Assembly (NCBI RefSeq): GCF_003255815.1
Contig: NC_037668.1
Coordinates: 87,837,783 to 87,901,782, forward strand
Length of the DNA: 64,000 nt
From: Theropithecus gelada
Lineage: Eukaryota; Chordata; Mammalia; Primates; Cercopithecidae
Direction of reading: 5' to 3'
Part shown: positions 11,538 through 22,317 of the stretch, one piece after another
Layout: every line of letters starts with the position of its first letter
Position numbering within the stretch: the first letter of the stretch is position 1
Translations under genes and position numbers: made by a program
Notes under the pieces: model-generated
The model's database searches: none
Told to the model about the DNA's origin: nothing
What the model saw: only the letters and a program-made list of their open reading frames with translations

Positions 11538-12286
11538 TGCCGTGGACTGACTGAATTCCCTCAAAGTTCCTGTGTTGAAACCCTAATGCCAATGTGATAA
11601 CATCAGAAGGCTGGGCCTGTGGGATTTGGTCATGAGGGTGGAGTCCTCATGAGTAAGATCAGTGCCTGTCTTAGTCTATTTTGGGCTGCTATAACAGAAT
11701 ATCTGAGATTGGGTCATTTATAACGAATAGATATTTTATTTCTTCAGTTCACAGGGGTGAGAAGTGCAAGGTCAGTGGCAGGCATCTTGCAAGGGCCTTC
11801 TTGCTGCATCATTCTGTGGTGGAAGGCAGAAGGGCAAGAGGAGGCAAGGGTGAGAGATAAACCCGCTTTTACAACAAATCCACTCTCTTGGTAACTAACT
11901 CACTCCTGAGATAATGACATTAATGCATTCAAGAAGGCCGAGCCCTGTGACCTAATCACCTCTTATTAGGTCCCATCTCCCAGGGCTGTTGTTGCATTAG
12001 GGATTAAGCTTCCAACACATGAACTTTGGGAAAACACATTCGAACCATAGCAATACCTTTGTAAGGAGAGGCCCACAAGCCAGCTTGCTCTGTTTCTGCC
12101 ATGTGGGGATACAGAGAGAAGTCAGCAGTGTGCATCTTGGGAGAGCCCTCCCAGAACTCAACCATGCTGGTGCCCTGATCTTAGACTTTCAGTCTTCACT
12201 TCAGAACTGTGATTCATACATTTATGTTCTTTATAAGCCACCCATTTTATGGTACTTTTTTATAGCAGCCCACACAGACTAAGACA
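11538..12286 (+). mobile_element. MST-type MaLR LTR interrupted by a second MST LTR
   Basis: The outer LTR starts TGCCGTGGACTGACTGAATT and ends AGCAGCCCACACAGACTAAG-ACA, in MST order. It is cut at 11667 by another LTR in opposite orientation and resumes at 12053. Its end lies 38 bases from the donor of exon 6, on the intron side. Confidence 0.85.
11667..12052 (-). mobile_element. MST/THE1-like LTR nested in the outer MST LTR
   Basis: It begins TGTCTTAGTC and ends GAACCATAGCA, the reverse complement of an MST LTR. The flanking five bases GTGCC (11662-11666) and ATACC (12053-12057) are probably a decayed target duplication. It is a solo LTR with no internal retroviral sequence. Confidence 0.85.
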
Positions 12287-12324
12287 CCTAGGAACAAAAC
12301 CCTCACAAAAAAGGAGAAGAGTAC

Positions 12325-12440
12325 CTTTGGCTATGAGTGCCATGACTCTCAGTTTTTCTCAAGTCTGCAGCTGCTTTGTTTTGCTGTGGATAATCTGATG
12401 CTGCACTGTTTAAAAACCAGAGTAGCTTTTCATAATTCAC
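12325..12440 (-). CDS. C1orf87: C1orf87 exon 6 (residues 250-287 plus two bases)
   Basis: The acceptor is TTTTCAG with exon start at 12440, and the exon ends CCAAAG before GTACTC (donor 12324-12323). Its 116 bases give 38 codons plus AG, which pairs with C of exon 7 for Ser288. It codes for VNYEKLLWFLNSAASDYPQQ, completing the second EF-hand-like helix begun in exon 5, followed by a polar, probably disordered NKAAADLRKTESHGTHSQ. I located it by looking for the residues expected between exons 5 and 7, and the phase fits exactly. The end of an MST LTR lies only 38 bases beyond its donor. Skipping would shift the frame. Confidence 0.93.
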
Positions 12441-12609
12441 CTGAAAATTACATGTAAAATAGAATATCCTCATTTAATTTACATGTAAGGAAAGAGGCCT
12501 GTTGAGATAAAATGTGTTTGGCAAATTTTTACATTAAACATTTTTAAAAAACCACTTAAAAATATAGTATCATAATTATTGGTGTTTTTAGCAAGTATTC
12601 TAATTATTT

Positions 12610-12934
12610 TCCCTTCTGGACAAACGGTGAAATTGTACTTCCTGGTTGTCTTGTGGTTGGATAAGGCCATGTGACTAGTTCTGGCCAATGAGTTATAAGC
12701 AGAACTGAGACCCTGTGAGCTAACATAAGACCCTCCAGGACTCTTTTTCCCCTTCTGCTGTCCTGTCCAAAAATATCCTAAAGTGGCTGTTTCATCATCC
12801 TGGGTCCCAGAGCTAAAATGACAACAGTGTTGAGAACTATGGCTGGCTCTATGGAAATAAAAATGAGAAAAAATAACCTTTTGTGACTTTAAGCCACAAA
12901 GACTTTGGGGTTATTACTATAGCATAACCTAACC
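12610..12934 (+). repeat. Ancient LTR-like repeat, unassigned
   Basis: The phrases GCCATGTGACTAGTTCTGGC and TTTAAGCCACAAAGACTTTG are typical of an old mammalian LTR-like family, with relatives at 22395-22860 and 25615-26020. I cannot name it. Confidence 0.45.
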
Positions 12935-12985
12935 TCTAGCCTCTCTCTCTCTCCCCACCCCTGCCCCGACTCTCTCTCTTGTTCC
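12935..12985 (+). repeat. CT-rich low-complexity tract
   Basis: CTCTCTCTCT motifs interrupted by CCCC runs. Confidence 0.8.
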
Positions 12986-13384
12986 TTCTCACATATCTTA
13001 TACATTTATTATATATGCTGTATTCAGCAGATATATTTAGCTACATTGAGCAGATATATTCAGATAATCTGAAGACAAAAATGTATTAGGCTAAATGAAA
13101 AATCTGAAGACCCTTTTCCTGCACAGGAAAGGACTGAAGGAATGTCATCCATTTCCACTGCTAGGCTGGATGCCATCCTAGGGACTCTGGTGGACAGAGA
13201 GCTCCAGGGTAGCAGAGGGGTGAGCAGTGGGAAAGAGAAGTTAGATAGGGTCCCTGATAGAAACTAGGTCTCAGGCCAGAAAATCTGGTTGAACTGAATA
13301 TTCATATAGGTTGCACTAATAAATCAATACTGTATTGCTAAATACTTCTCATAAATATATAACTAATTCTATTAGTTTGCGTTT

Positions 13385-13540
13385 ATCACATTACTAAATC
13401 CTGAGACTAAACTTGCAAGGTTGGTTTTGGCCCGGTTTTCTGGATGAGATCATTGAGGTATGGGAGAACTTAAGTAGAGTATGCTCCATGTCACAGAGCT
13501 AATGATGGTGGGATTAAGATTAAAGTCCAGGCCTTCTTTT
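13385..13540 (-). repeat. MIR
   Basis: GGTTTTCTGGATGAGATCAT and TGTCACAGAGCTAATGATGG fit reverse-complement MIR. Confidence 0.55.
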
Positions 13541-13699
13541 TTAAGGTTTCTGCTGTCTGTTGCTTTGCCATTGATACATGCTCACTAATGATTTTCTTAT
13601 TGCTATTATTTCTTCCTAGTTTAGGGTATTTTCCTCTGGCTCCCTGAATTTGGTGACACTTGGACTACTCTTTATATTCAGATATAGGTATGAGCTTGG

Positions 13700-13905
13700 A
13701 AAATACAATGCCCAAAGAACTCTGGCCCTGTCACTGGGAAACGTGTGTCTTAGCATGGGGTCTGCCATTAATTCTCTGGTTTCCTAAACAAGTTCCTGGA
13801 CATCCTCTGGGCCTTAGTTCCTTAATCGGTAAATTTCAAAGATACTCCCCACTTCTAACTCTCTAGGAAGTTGTGATGACACAAAGGAGATCTTTGCTCA
13901 GTCTC
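13700..13905 (+). repeat. MIR, diverged
   Basis: GGCCTTAGTTCCTTAATCGG followed by AGTTGTGATGACACAAAGG follows MIR order. Confidence 0.5.
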
Positions 13906-14119
13906 CATTCTTACCTTGGGTCCTGCAAACTAAGCTAGCTCATGAATAGACTAGAGTGGGCCCATTATCTTGAATCTGTAACTACCCTGATGTTGTTTAA
14001 AAGCTGACACTGTGAGTTGGGGCAGGGAGGACCTTTAAAGAGAAATGAAACAGAGCAAAGAGACCTAAGTCTATTTTCCATTCCAACTAGAAATTTCTAC
14101 ACATGAATATAAATAAGCT

Positions 14120-14417
14120 CTTTTTTTTTTTTTTGAGACGGGGTCTCGCTCTGTCCCCCAGGCTGGAGTTCAGTGGCGCGATCTCAGCTCACTGCAACCT
14201 CTGCCTCCCAGGTTCATGCCATTTTCCTGCCTCAGCCTCCCGAGTAGCTGGGACTACAGGTGCCCACCACCAGGCCCGGCTAATTTTTTTTGTATTTTTA
14301 GTAGAGATGGGTTTTCACTCTGTTAGCCAGGATGGTCTCGATCTCCTTACCTCGTGATCTGCCCGCCTCAGCCTCCCAAAGTGCTGGGATTATAGGCGTA
14401 AGCCACTGTGCTTGGCC
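14120..14417 (-). mobile_element. AluS/Y
   Basis: A full-length minus-strand Alu from the T run at 14120 to CTTGGCC. It lies 138 bases beyond the exon 5 donor, in the same sense as the gene. Confidence 0.92.
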
Positions 14418-14555
14418 TAAAAAAGCTTTTTATCTCAGTAGTCAGTGTTAAAAGTCATTTGCAAGAAAGTTGCTAACTTCTTAATCTTTTACCCTGGTGG
14501 GTACAAGTTAAAGAAACAAAAGGAACCCACACTTCCAATAGCATCATGGCCATAC

Positions 14556-14819
14556 CATTTCAGGAGAACCCCTCTTAGAAAATCTCTGACAAAGGATTTT
14601 GACTGTTGGTAACTGTAGAGGGACTTCATGCTTCAAAAAGAGGCGGCTCAGCTGAGATTGGAGAAGAAATCCTGAAGAGATTGGGTCCAGGATCTTCAGC
14701 TCTTTCTGAAGTTTTTCTAATAAGTTGGAACGCAAAGGACGTGACTTGAGTTCTCTTCTGACCACGGCAAGAAGAAAAGTGTCTTCGTTTGTTGTCCCAC
14801 TCGGCCTCTGGCCAATATC
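14556..14819 (-). CDS. C1orf87: C1orf87 exon 5 (residues 162-249), first EF-hand-like region
   Basis: The exon begins after TTTTGTTAG at 14819 and ends GAAATG before GTATGG (donor 14555-14554). It is 264 bases, 88 codons, phase 0 both sides. Residues 181-205 form an amphipathic helix-like stretch (RRELKSRP to LQKELKIL). It is followed by a degenerate EF-hand loop at about 206-217, D-P-I-S-S-G-F-L, with Asp at position 1, Gly at 6, a hydrophobic residue at 8, but Gln instead of Glu at 12. A second partner helix starts LFLKHEVPLQLP, and another loop-like FSKRGSPEM continues into exon 6. The missing acidic ligands suggest weak or no calcium binding. An Alu lies 138 bases beyond the donor. Confidence 0.93.
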
Positions 14820-15389
14820 CTAACAAAACAATGAAAAACAAAGAGCCAGACTCTTCAATCAGCCAGCTAAAGACCAAAGCAAGGAAGCAGAGGTGCACTG
14901 GGGCTGGTATCTGAGCATCCACTCTCAGGCCTGGCCTGGAGCAGGACAAGTCAGTGGCACTGAAGGTGAGCATTCAATCTGGTGTATTCATTATTTACAA
15001 TGCATCAGCTCTCTTCCTTCAGGAGAAGAAAGCAAATCCTAGAGTAAATGGTCTGGTAGAAGATGCTTTAACATACATCATTTGCCTTTTACAAAATAAC
15101 TGCTTTGATGGTATGAGAATTTAGAGTAACACATTTTGGAGACCCATTGTAGCTGGGAGTTTAGCACAGGGGATGCAAATTAAGGATGGTGTCTAGACCC
15201 TGACTGAGTTAACTGGGAGCATCATGGCCCTTTCTGAGCTCAGCAATCCTAGAAAAGGAGGAAGGTGGGAGGAACATGAAGAGTTCGGTTGAAATTTTTA
15301 AGGTTTGTCTGTGAACTCCCCAGGACACTTTCTGGAAAGCTGACTGGATAAACGAAGTCTGGTGTCCATTTGTCCATTCTCAGACTGTC

Positions 15390-15537
15390 TTTATTTTTAT
15401 TATTTTATTATTTTTTTTGTAGAGGTGGGGTCTCACTATGTTGTCCAGGCTGGTCTCAAACTCCTGGCTTCAAGTGATCCTCCCATATTGGCTTCTCAAA
15501 GTGCTGGCCTTACAGGTGTGAGTCACTATGACCAGCC
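15390..15537 (-). mobile_element. FLAM / Alu left monomer
   Basis: Only one Alu arm is present, from a T-rich tail through TAGAGGTGGGGTCTCACTAT to ACCAGCC. Possible duplications CTCAGACTG (upstream) and CTCAGACCG (downstream) flank it. It is close to exon 4 in intron 4. Confidence 0.8.
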
Positions 15538-15639
15538 CTCAGACCGACTTATCATCTGCTCTACATCAAGAAATACAGTCAACAACCAATACTCCGTCAT
15601 CTACAATAGACACAACTCAACAACTCTTAGTATACACAC

Positions 15640-15780
15640 CTCAGGTTGGTCAGAGCCGCCTCTCACCATCTGTTCCAAGGACCAGTCTCTAAGCTTTCTC
15701 CTGGGAACGCCATGAACATAGGATAGGGACTGGTCTCCGGTTGGTACAGAGCTACAGTGGACATTTGCCTGACTGGGAAT
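15640..15780 (-). CDS. C1orf87: C1orf87 exon 4 (residues 115-161)
   Basis: The exon starts at 15780 after TTCTGTTAAG and ends CCTGAG before GTGTGT (donor 15639-15638). Its 141 bases are exactly 47 codons, phase 0 at both ends, so it could be skipped without a frameshift. It codes for IPSQANVHCSSVPTGDQ, then SLSYVHGVPRRKLRDW and SLEQMVRGGSDQPE. The basic patch PRRKLRDW is the most distinctive element. The GTGTGT donor is weaker than the others in this gene. A FLAM (left-monomer Alu) lies 103 bases downstream in intron 4. Confidence 0.92.
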
Positions 15781-16364
15781 CTTAACAGAACAAGGACAAA
15801 GGGAAGCAAGGAGCAGAAGAGGAGGTAGGGAAGAGAAGGAGGAAAGAAGGGAGAAAATGAGTAAGCCAACCAATTTCTTTAAGCACATTCCCAGTTCTAA
15901 ATGAACTTCTGCCCATTTATCATCGAGTCATTGAATCATCAGTGAAGAAATGTTGCCTTCACACCAATTTCAGCATTATACGCTTAACACATGTTAGACA
16001 AATATATTCACAGGTAGGTATGTTTCATTTGGGCAAGAAAGTGTCTGTGACAGGCCAAAAATAATAGGTAGAACATAAGGTGTTTATAGTCAAATGTGGG
16101 GTTCTTATTAGAGATAAGGGTATCATTAGGCTGTTTTAATTAGGAGGTTCAGGAAGGGCAGCAAAGGTAATTGTTAACTTTAACAAGAGATTGAAAAGCT
16201 CAGAATATTATACTGTAGGAGTAATGTCACTAAAAGTTACAATAGCATAAATGATAGAATTAGGATCAATAATAAAACCCCGTTCTCTCTTGCCATGGAG
16301 CATGGTATATTAATTGTGTTTTTAAATTATTCATATTTTATGGTGTTTTGACATCTTAAGAAGG
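15781..16364. other. C1orf87: Intron 3 next to exon 4, unassigned
   Basis: A purine-rich GAAGGA stretch lies at 15790-15860. No repeat is named. Confidence 0.5.
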
Positions 16365-16838
16365 TAGGCCTTGCTGGCTGGGGGGACTGCCCCTCCCAGG
16401 ACTATCTAATTCCTAGAGATGGTAAACAACTGGCCTGCTAATACATCTTTCATATGCAAACCAATCCTGAGTTCAAAACCTAAGATACCTCCTTTATTTA
16501 ACTCTCACACAGCAAGCCTTTTTTTCTCCTGCCCTAAATAAATCCAAGACTAGGTTCCAGACAACCAGGATAGTCACTATGCCCCAAAGCCTGGGGGAAT
16601 TATTCCAACTAGCCAGTCCTAAGCTGTTTGTTCTGCCCTGCCTTGCCTTTCCCACCTAAACCCCAGAGAAAGGCTATGGCTTGTGCTTTTCTCTCCTTGC
16701 TCCTCCTTTTGCCTCTTGATGTCCTCAAGTAGCCCAATGTGGTGTGGAATCCCCGCTTCTCTTGGGAAATGAAAGCAATTAACTCTTTTTTCAAAGGCAA
16801 TTGTTTCCAAATATGTTATCTTACCGTACCTGATTAAA
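16365..16838 (+). mobile_element. ERV1-like solo LTR
   Basis: The segment runs from CTTGCTGGCTGGGGGGACTG through CCTGCCCTAAATAAATCC to TATCTTACCGTACCTG, an order typical of an ERV1 LTR. It shares its middle part with 1160-1595. The exact family is not assigned and no internal viral sequence is present. Confidence 0.6.
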
Positions 16839-16870
16839 ACAAAAACTTGGTACAAATCAAGACACGTGGT

Positions 16871-16874
16871 TATT

Positions 16875-16913
<39 letters not shown>

Positions 16914-16917
16914 TTTT
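16871..16917 (+). repeat. (TTTA)n microsatellite
   Basis: About eleven TTTA units, forming the tail of the adjoining Alu fragment. Confidence 0.95.
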
Positions 16918-17025
16918 TGAGACAGAATCTTGTGTTGTCACCCAGGCTGGAGTGCAGTGGCACGATCTCAGCTCACTGCAACCTCTGCCTCTCGGGTTCA
17001 AGTTATTCTCCTGCCTCAGCCTCTG
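16918..17025 (-). mobile_element. 5'-truncated Alu with long target duplication
   Basis: Only about 108 bases of the Alu 3' part are present. The insert with its TTTA tail is bounded by GACACGTGGTTATTTT at 16861-16876 and GACACATGGTTATTTT at 17026-17041, differing by one base. This is therefore a truncated insertion, not a later deletion. Confidence 0.9.
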
Positions 17026-17249
17026 GACACATGGTTATTTTTAATACCAGGTAATAGAAAGGTGACATGATCAGAAGGATTCTCTAGAAACTACTAAATT
17101 GACAGCCATGTTGAATAACCTATCAGTATGAATAGCAACCCAGAGATGTTTTATAGTCATGAACATTTTAAGTAAAAACCAAGAGGCTCTCTAGAGTGAG
17201 CAGAAGTAGGCAAGAGTGACAGAGAGTTCTGAATAGGCATAAAAATCAC

Positions 17250-17408
17250 AAGAGTTATTTATTTGGTTCATACTCTCTGTACAAGGCACCACATGGGTGT
17301 CCTGCTCATGTCATTATTTAAATCATTACAACGACACTACAAGGTAGGTAGTACTAGCACCCTTTTACTTTTGGAAAACCAAGGTTTGCAGAAGTTAAAT
17401 AACCTTAT
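17250..17408 (-). repeat. MIR
   Basis: ATTTAAATCATTACAACGAC, AGGTAGGTAGTACTAG and a terminal GAAGTTAAATAACCTTA follow reverse-complement MIR. Confidence 0.65.
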
Positions 17409-17850
17409 TCCTTCGTTTAAAAAACATTTATGGTTTGTCTAGTCTGGGCCAGGCACTGTCATTAGCTCTACAGTGAAAAAAACAGACTCAGCCCCTGCTC
17501 TCACAGAGTTTGCAGATGGTGGGAGGCATAGCAAGTAACCATGCAATAGAAAAGGGATTCTAAGGGCCACTCTCAGAATAGTCCATGGTCCACCTGATCT
17601 CAACTGGGTGGTCCAGGTCTGAAGGGAATGGCATCTAAATCTAGGCTTACAAGATAAGTCAGGTTTGGATTTGGATAGGCTAACAAGTGGGGAGGGAGGA
17701 GGAGAGGACAAAAGGATTACAGGAAGAGTGAACTGGATATAGAAAACCCTAAAGGTGCATGCATGCATGTAAGAGATGATGCTTTCAAAGCATAGTTTAA
17801 CTTTTGGAAAAGGCAAAAGATAAACCTGGAGAGAGAGGCAGGAGAAAGGC
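17409..17850 (-). repeat. L2
   Basis: GGGCCAGGCACTGTCATTAG and CCCTGCTCTCACAGAGTTTG match reverse-complement L2. The following G-rich stretch continues it weakly. Confidence 0.55.
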
Positions 17851-18055
17851 AATGAATTACCTTTAGTCTTGTTAGCATCTATGCTTTATTCTGAGGGCAA
17901 TAGGAGCTATAAAAATATTATTAGTAGAGCAATGACTAGAGCAGAGTTGTCCAAAACTTACTCCCTAGTAAATTGTGCAGATATTTGAATCCTTCTTTTC
18001 ACAATTACCCCAGGGTGAGGGAGATTCAATGTTCAGTCCACAGAGCAATTTCACT

Positions 18056-18365
18056 TTTTTTTTCCTTTTTTTTTGAGACTGAGTCTCACTCTGCCACCAG
18101 GCTGGAGTACAGTGGCGCAGTCTTGGCTCACTGCAACCTCCACCTCCCGGGTTCGAGAGATTTTCCTGCCTCGGCCTCCAGAGTAGCTGGAACTACAGGT
18201 GGATGCCACCATGCCCAGCTAATTTTTTTTGTTGTTGTTGTATTTTTAGTAGAGATGAGATTTCACCATGTTGTCCAGTATGGTCTTGAACTCTTGATCT
18301 TGTGATCCGCCCGCCTTGGCCTCCCAAAGTGCTGGGATTATAGGCCTGAGCCATCGTGCCTGGCC
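18056..18365 (-). mobile_element. AluS
   Basis: Full length, with duplications AATTTCACT at 18047-18055 and 18366-18374 and a short GTT expansion near 18231. Confidence 0.93.
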
Positions 18366-18599
18366 AATTTCACTCTTTAAAATATTTGGCTAGGTATTTC
18401 AGACATATTGCTCACAGGACAATATGTTTCTTTGCAAATTATTTGCAATATAAAATATTTCCATTTTCAGCCACATACAAATATATATATTTTTTACCTC
18501 TGAGAAGTTATGTGTTTCTATATGATAGTGTTTTAAAGAAATGTTATCAATACTTCATCACTCCATGAGTCAAAGTATCTTTCAGTTGCTTTTGTTTTC

Positions 18600-18705
18600 A
18601 TTTAAACATGAAAACGTATTAAGTGCCTTTATCCTTGACACTACAGATACAAATGAACAAGGCAGGTGTGACTCCTGCCCTCATAGTTCTTTGGGCCTAG
18701 ACATC
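18600..18705 (-). repeat. L2 fragment
   Basis: GTATTAAGTGCCTTTATCC and CTCCTGCCCTCATAGTTCTT fit the L2 terminus in reverse complement. Confidence 0.5.
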
Positions 18706-18719
18706 ACAGGCTGAGTTTT

Positions 18720-19017
18720 ATTTATTTATTTTTTTGAGACAGAGTCTCGCTCTGTTGCCCAGGCTGGAGTGCAGTGGCACGATCTCAGCTCACTGCAACC
18801 TCCAGCTCCCGGCTTCACACTATTCTCCTGCCTCAGCCTTCCAAGTAGCTGGGACTAAAGGCACCCGCCACCATGCCTGGCTAGTTTTTTTGTATTTTTA
18901 GTAGAAATGGATTTTCACCATGTTAGTCAGGATGGTCTTGATCTCCTGACCTCGTGATCCACCCGCCTCGACCTCCCAAGGTGCTGGGATTACAGGTGTG
19001 AGTCTTCGCACCCAGCC
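18720..19017 (-). mobile_element. AluS/Y
   Basis: Full length, with 14-base duplications ACAGGCTGAGTTTT at 18706-18719 and ACAGACTGAGTTTT at 19018-19031. Confidence 0.93.
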
Positions 19018-19031
19018 ACAGACTGAGTTTT

Positions 19032-20129
19032 TTGGCTTCACCTATGGAAACAGGAAAATATACTATACGCCCAGGAATGCTGTGAAGAATGAGTGTTATG
19101 TATTTTAAATATTTTATAATTCTAAAACCTTATGATATATTTATTTGTTGTGTTTTGTGTATCTTCCTCCAGTATTATGATCTCCATGTGGGCCAGGACT
19201 CTGTCTTGTGCCTGGCTGACACCCCCACAACATCCAGAATAGCTCTGAATCTGCTGAAAAACTAGAGCAACAGCATGGGAGAATGGGGAGGAGCTCTTGG
19301 TGCATGGGTTCAGGCCAGCTGCAGGCTGGGCTTCAGATTTCTCCCTTGCTGATTGATTTAAGTCACGGGGGGCTGTTGTTTCTCCAAAGTGAAGAGTGTT
19401 CCCCATGTGTTAAAAAAGATAAAATGGGAAATTTTATCAAGATTCCCCATGTTTCTGACCTTGGGATTTGTCAGAGCACCCATGAAGTCTCTAATACCAT
19501 AGATTTCTCTCATTTAGTTTACTTTGAGTCACAAAATGCCAGTTGGGGACCAGCACCATAGCCTAAAGTGACTTCAATCAATTCTAGTTGTGTGATGTTT
19601 GCCTAAAAGAACTGGTACAAATGAAGCACAGAAATCTAACACAGATTTACTAACTCTTCTGGGGGTGTTGGAACTTGCAAGAGTTGGAAATGTAAACAAG
19701 TCTTTTAAAGGTTGCTTATAAATAAAACTATTTTTGAGTGTGTGTGGAGTCATCCACACTCTCTTTCAAGACAAGTGAACACAACAAATCATCTTAACAT
19801 TATGCAATGGATAGCTGTGGTTTGGGAGAAAATTTCCAGAGATAGCATTAAATGCAGATGTGAAAAGTTCTGTTTCTTGAACAACTTAGACCAAGGTACG
19901 GGGGTGTTCTAGAAAGCTGTTAAATGGCTCAAAAATGGCCACTAGTGATAATGAGGACGGCCATGAGAAACATCAAGTAGAATGTTGGATACATTTTTTT
20001 AAAGAAATGTAGACTTAGAAAAACATGTATTTCCAAATTAATATTATATGTAATATGTGATTTTAAATGTGCTTTAACCAAATTAATACAATACATATTG
20101 ATATTATTCATTTGACTATTTTACTCATA
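19032..20129. other. C1orf87: Intron 3, mostly unassigned
   Basis: A weak L2 3'-end resemblance lies at 19160-19255 (GTGGGCCAGGACTCTGTCTT). Nothing else is recognised. Confidence 0.45.
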
Positions 20130-20359
20130 TTTGTAACAATGTATATTTTGTTTACATTTTAACTTTTAATTTTGGAAACTTCAAACACAGGCACACGTAG
20201 AGATAACAGGATGATGAAACTCCCTGTGCTCATCATCAGGCTTCAATGATCAGTTGACAGTCTTATTTTATTTATCCCCACATTACCCCCCACCAGAGAT
20301 GAAGTGAGCCTAGACAGTGTGTTATTTCGTCCACATTATTTCAGCATGTGTCTATAAAG

Positions 20360-20549
20360 CAGTGGTTCTTAAAGTGTAGTTTTTGGGCCAGAAGCTTCAG
20401 CTTCACCTGGGATTTTGTGAGAAATGAGAATTCTTGAGACCCACCCCAGACCCGCTAAATAAAAATTTGTGGGATGGGGCCCAGAAATCTGTGTTTGAAT
20501 AAGTCCTCCAGTAATTCTGATTTAGCACACTGAAGTTTGAGAACCACTG
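20360..20549 (+). mobile_element. MER20 (hAT-Charlie)
   Basis: It starts CAGTGGTTCTTAAAGTGTAG and ends GTTTGAGAACCACTG, with the internal CCCACCCCAGACCCGCTAAA block. The inverted ends CAGTGGTTCT and GAACCACTG are intact, and the length is about 190 bases. Confidence 0.88.
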
Positions 20550-20758
20550 CCCCAAGAATGAGGACTCTTTTTAAATACACAATAACATTATAACACTTTA
20601 AAAATTCCTTATTATTAACAGTAATTCCTCAATACCTCCAAATGTCTTATCAGCCTTTAGAATCCCCCAGTTTTCTGGTAAATCTTATTTTCATAGTTTA
20701 TATATTCAAAATATAAACCATATATTGCAATAGGTTAATATTTCTTACAGCTTTTAAA

Positions 20759-20859
20759 ATTCCTTCCTTCCTTCCTTCCTTCCTTCCTTCCTTCCTTCCT
20801 TCCTTCCTTCCTTCCTTCCTTCCTTCTTTCCTTCCTTCCTTCCTTCTTTCATTCTTTTT
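20759..20859 (+). repeat. (TTCC)n microsatellite, about 100 bases
   Basis: An almost pure CCTT array with two TTCTTTC interruptions near its right end, adjoining the tail of an AluJ. Confidence 0.95.
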
Positions 20860-21131
20860 TTCTGTCACCCAAGCTAGAGTGCAGTATCTCAGCCATTATT
20901 CACCGCAGCCTGGCCTGAACTCCTAGACTCAGCCAATCCCCTATCTCATCCTCCCAAGTAGCTAGGACTAGAGGTGCACACCACCACACCCAGCTAACGT
21001 TTGTAGTTTTTTGTAGAGATGGGGTCTTGGTAGGTTGCCCAGAGTGACCTTGAATTCCTGACCTGAAGCAGTTCTCTTACCTTGACCTCCCAAAGTGTTG
21101 GGACTACAGGCATGAGCCACTGCATCCAGCC
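20860..21131 (-). mobile_element. AluJ, diverged
   Basis: A minus-strand Alu with many changes (CACCGCAGCCTGGCC, GATGGGGTCTTGG), fitting the older J group. Confidence 0.85.
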
Positions 21132-22317
21132 ATATCTTTTTAAATGTCCAGTCTTCCCACTCTGCCCCTTTCATCATTGTTTTTTCTTGCAATTGTTGAA
21201 GAAGCTGTGTTGTCTGCACTGTAGAGTTTTACACAGTCTGCATTTTCTGGCATCCCTACGCTGTTTTTAAAAAGTATCATTTATTTCCTGTAAATTAGTA
21301 GTTAAATCTAAAGTCTTATTTATGTTCCAGTTCAATTTTATTTGGCAAGACATTTTTATAGGTGGTATATTTTCCCATGGAAGCATATGCTATCTAATTG
21401 TCTTTTTTTAGATCATAATTACAGGCATTCATATGCATTGCTTAATTCTTTTTGTTTTCATTAGGGCTTTGCAAAATGGTGATATTCTTATCCCACCATT
21501 ATTTCTTCATTTATTAACAGAAATAGTTCTTTAAAGGAAAATGTTCCTTCATCAACTATTACTTCAGATACAGTTTGCATAGAAAATAGCCAACTGAATA
21601 AATGCTTGGTTCTTTTATTTACTGTTTTTTCAAATAAAGAGTTTGTTCCCCAGCATTCTTCAGAGATGACCAATGAGTTTTTATTTTTTAAAATAATAAT
21701 TATGAATGTATACATTTAAACATATTTAATGTGTTTATTGCAATTATTATTTTTATTGATGCCTAAATTATGTGGCTTTCAAACTGTGGGATCCTCTTTA
21801 AGTTAGATCCTGAGTCTTTTTTGACCAGTCTTAGGAAGTCTTTGGTATCGTCATTGCTTTTGGTGTAAGTGGATATTTCAGGCTCAAAACTGGAATCAGC
21901 TCTTGGAATTTTACTGAACATAATGCAGATGCAAGGCTACTCATTGCTTTGGGACAAGTCATTGTTTCTAAATTTTTCCAATGGACAGAACTGGGAAATA
22001 CATTTTTAAAAAGAGTTCATACTAATTTTTCATTTCAAATGTAGTATCACAGGAGTTTTACGTAATTTTATTAATACTCTATCTATATTTTATTTCTTCT
22101 ATACCCCAAATCACAAGTCCAAATAAAAAAAAACCCCACCAAGATAATGACTCACTTGCTTTATCACATAAAATATAGACACAGAGAATAACAGTATCAA
22201 CATAATGGTCATTAAAAACATTTAAATATATTTTTTCAAGAAATATTTTCCTTACAGTAAATATTCCACTAGGTATATGCAATGAAGTCATTGTGTTTTA
22301 AAATCATTTACAATTGT

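Larger units (their letters stand above)
20130..22060. repeat. Ancient L1M 3'-region, interrupted by MER20, a TTCC tract and AluJ
   Basis: The phrases AATTCCTCAATACCTCCAAA, ATGTCTTATCAGCC and, beyond the Alu, the TTCCTGTAAATTAGTAGTT block belong to a long conserved 3' region of old L1M elements as I recall it. Orientation is not settled. No coding frame survives. Confidence 0.5.

Noticed and set aside
17439..17852. 137-codon minus-strand frame in intron 3
   Set aside because: It overlaps an L2 remnant and its residues match no known protein. The start and end do not meet splice signals.
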